NCBI RefSeq assembly: GCF_025742995.1
Contig: NZ_JAOVQM010000006.1
Location: forward strand, 19,188-83,187
DNA: 64,000 nt
Reading direction: 5' to 3'
From: Paracholeplasma manati
GTDB taxonomy: Bacteria; Bacillota_I; Bacilli_A; Acholeplasmatales; UBA5453
Of this stretch, positions 63,327 through 64,000 are shown in pieces. Under the pieces are notes generated by a model. That model saw nothing but the letters and a program-made list of their open reading frames with translations. It ran no database searches and was not told the origin of the DNA. Position 1 is the stretch's first letter. Each line of letters opens with the position of its first letter. Made by a program: the position numbers and the translations under genes.

Positions 63327-63352
63327 AAAGAACAGTCTAAGAACTGTTCTTT
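63327..63352. terminator. Terminator between two convergent genes
   Basis: AAAGAACAGT pairs perfectly with ACTGTTCTTT around TCTAAG, followed by TTTT. It serves the plus-strand gene and probably the minus-strand gene at 63363-63839 too. Confidence 0.85.
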
Positions 63353-63362
63353 TTTCTCATTA

Positions 63363-63839
63363 TTAAGCCAATATATGTTGAATAGATCCAAAGAGTAACC
63401 AAATGGTTAGTAAAAACCATATAGACATGAAAATATACTTTTTTATCAGAAACTTCGGATTGTAAATACGGATACTTGAAGGATGTTCCTTTTCGATTTC
63501 TAAGCTCACTCGAGGTTGGTTTAAATGGTTTTTGATTTCCAAGTCTGAACAGGTATAAACAGATTCAAACCCCTGATATTGATACGTATATACCGTCGTA
63601 TTGAGTAAGTCAATTGGAGTGTCATCTGTCTTTTGAATGATGGCATCCACACGCACTTTTGGTATCCGATAATACAACACATCTTTAACCACTGTATGAA
63701 CAAAAATAGCCATGAAAAAGAGGCCCATGACACCATTCAAAATCGCGATAAAGTCTTGTTTAAAATACGCATATACGATGACTAGCCCCAATATCGTCAG
63801 GGTGAATACCACACTTTTAAGCGATGATTTACTGCTCAT
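63363..63839 (-). CDS. Membrane protein of unknown function (DUF3592-like topology)
   Basis: The 158-residue protein has two membrane segments near the N-terminus (about 10-28 and 34-54), a beta-rich middle (VRVDAIIQKTDDTP, TVYTYQYQG) and a last helix near 132-152. This order resembles DUF3592 proteins and, loosely, the protein at 50.1-50.5 kb. I do not recognise a function. It is convergent with the DUF1836 gene. Confidence 0.55.
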   Translation of the reverse strand: MSSKSSLKSVVFTLTILGLVIVYAYFKQDFIAILNGVMGLFFMAIFVHTVVKDVLYYRIPKVRVDAIIQKTDDTPIDLLNTTVYTYQYQGFESVYTCSDLEIKNHLNQPRVSLEIEKEHPSSIRIYNPKFLIKKYIFMSIWFLLTIWLLFGSIQHILA

Positions 63840-63969
63840 AATAGATTTAATACCTCACTTCACAAATGATGATTTTTAACAACACAATCAAGAAGTCCAC
63901 ACCCTCTTTAGGTAGCGGGATGAATTGATTTTTTCTTTTGATTTATGTATACAAATGCCCATAAATAAT

Positions 63970-63977
63970 GTTATAAT
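63970..63977 (+). promoter_or_regulatory. Extended -10 promoter at the window edge
   Basis: TG-T-TATAAT (TG at 63969-63970, hexamer 63972-63977) reads plus-strand toward a gene beyond the window. No strong -35 box is visible. Confidence 0.4.
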
Positions 63978-64000
63978 ATAGTTGAAAAATCTCTATACAT

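Noticed and set aside
1..64000. CRISPR arrays, rRNA and tRNA genes
   Set aside because: No regularly spaced repeats and no TTCRANNC-type T-arm with a matching cloverleaf were found on reading both strands.
51..64000. Use of UGA as tryptophan (Mycoplasma code)
   Set aside because: Several genes end in TGA with ATGA overlaps, and conserved proteins use TGG for Trp throughout.

Overview
The window looks like a chromosome segment of a low-GC, Gram-positive-related bacterium, most likely a member of the Mollicutes close to Acholeplasma. This is an inference from gene style: InlB-type repeat lipoproteins, tight operons and no cell-wall genes in view. UGA is a stop codon here, as in Acholeplasma and unlike Mycoplasma, because several gene pairs overlap as ATGA. 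No tRNA, rRNA or CRISPR array was seen.

Layout. (1) 1-7.0 kb: the end of a pgpA-like gene, a 35-residue basic peptide gene, a large M6-type metalloprotease lipoprotein, an amidase and a family-4 glycosidase. (2) 7.3-24.2 kb: a visibly more AT-rich accessory island. It holds an AbiE toxin-antitoxin pair, a decayed ABC ATPase, and a five-gene operon (sigma factor, small membrane protein, nucleotidyltransferase, 2240-residue RHS/YD-repeat protein, 98-residue protein). Upstream of that operon lie a secreted 55-residue peptide gene and a divergent HTH/TPR-like regulator of RRNPP type. The island ends with a recombinase-like remnant and a cadC-cadA-lspA metal cassette flanked by 35-bp direct repeats. 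(3) 24.3-26.7 kb: RlmD-type methyltransferase and an SDR protein. (4) 26.7-49.7 kb: a 14-gene, one-direction carbohydrate locus. It has a LacI regulator, two solute-binding proteins, two permease pairs, an NHL/TPR/YIP1 fusion, a DUF5696-like protein, two GH144-like proteins, GH13, GH3 and GH94. The gene set matches breakdown of beta-1,2-glucan (sophoro-oligosaccharides). (5) 50-64 kb: housekeeping genes, including ackA, trhA, pcp, trmL, queG, a MATE pump, GH105, PadR/HAAS, pncB, a FrnE-like protein, cardiolipin synthase and DUF1836.

How the parts work together. In the glucan locus the lipoprotein GH144 would cut beta-1,2-glucan outside the cell. The two importers would take up oligomers, using an ATPase encoded elsewhere, and the cytoplasmic GH144, GH94 phosphorylase and GH3 glucosidase would degrade them. 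Three similar ATTGAAAC(A/G)TTT sites, two of them exactly 84 bp apart beside lacI, suggest looping control plus an internal promoter.

The most novel candidate is at 9.9-20.2 kb. An SHP-like peptide ending in VVGG, a divergent RRNPP-type regulator and a perfect inverted repeat between them resemble a Rgg/SHP quorum-sensing pair. It sits directly upstream of a sigma-factor-led RHS operon, so it may be a cell-density-controlled polymorphic toxin or surface-protein system. That functional link is inference.
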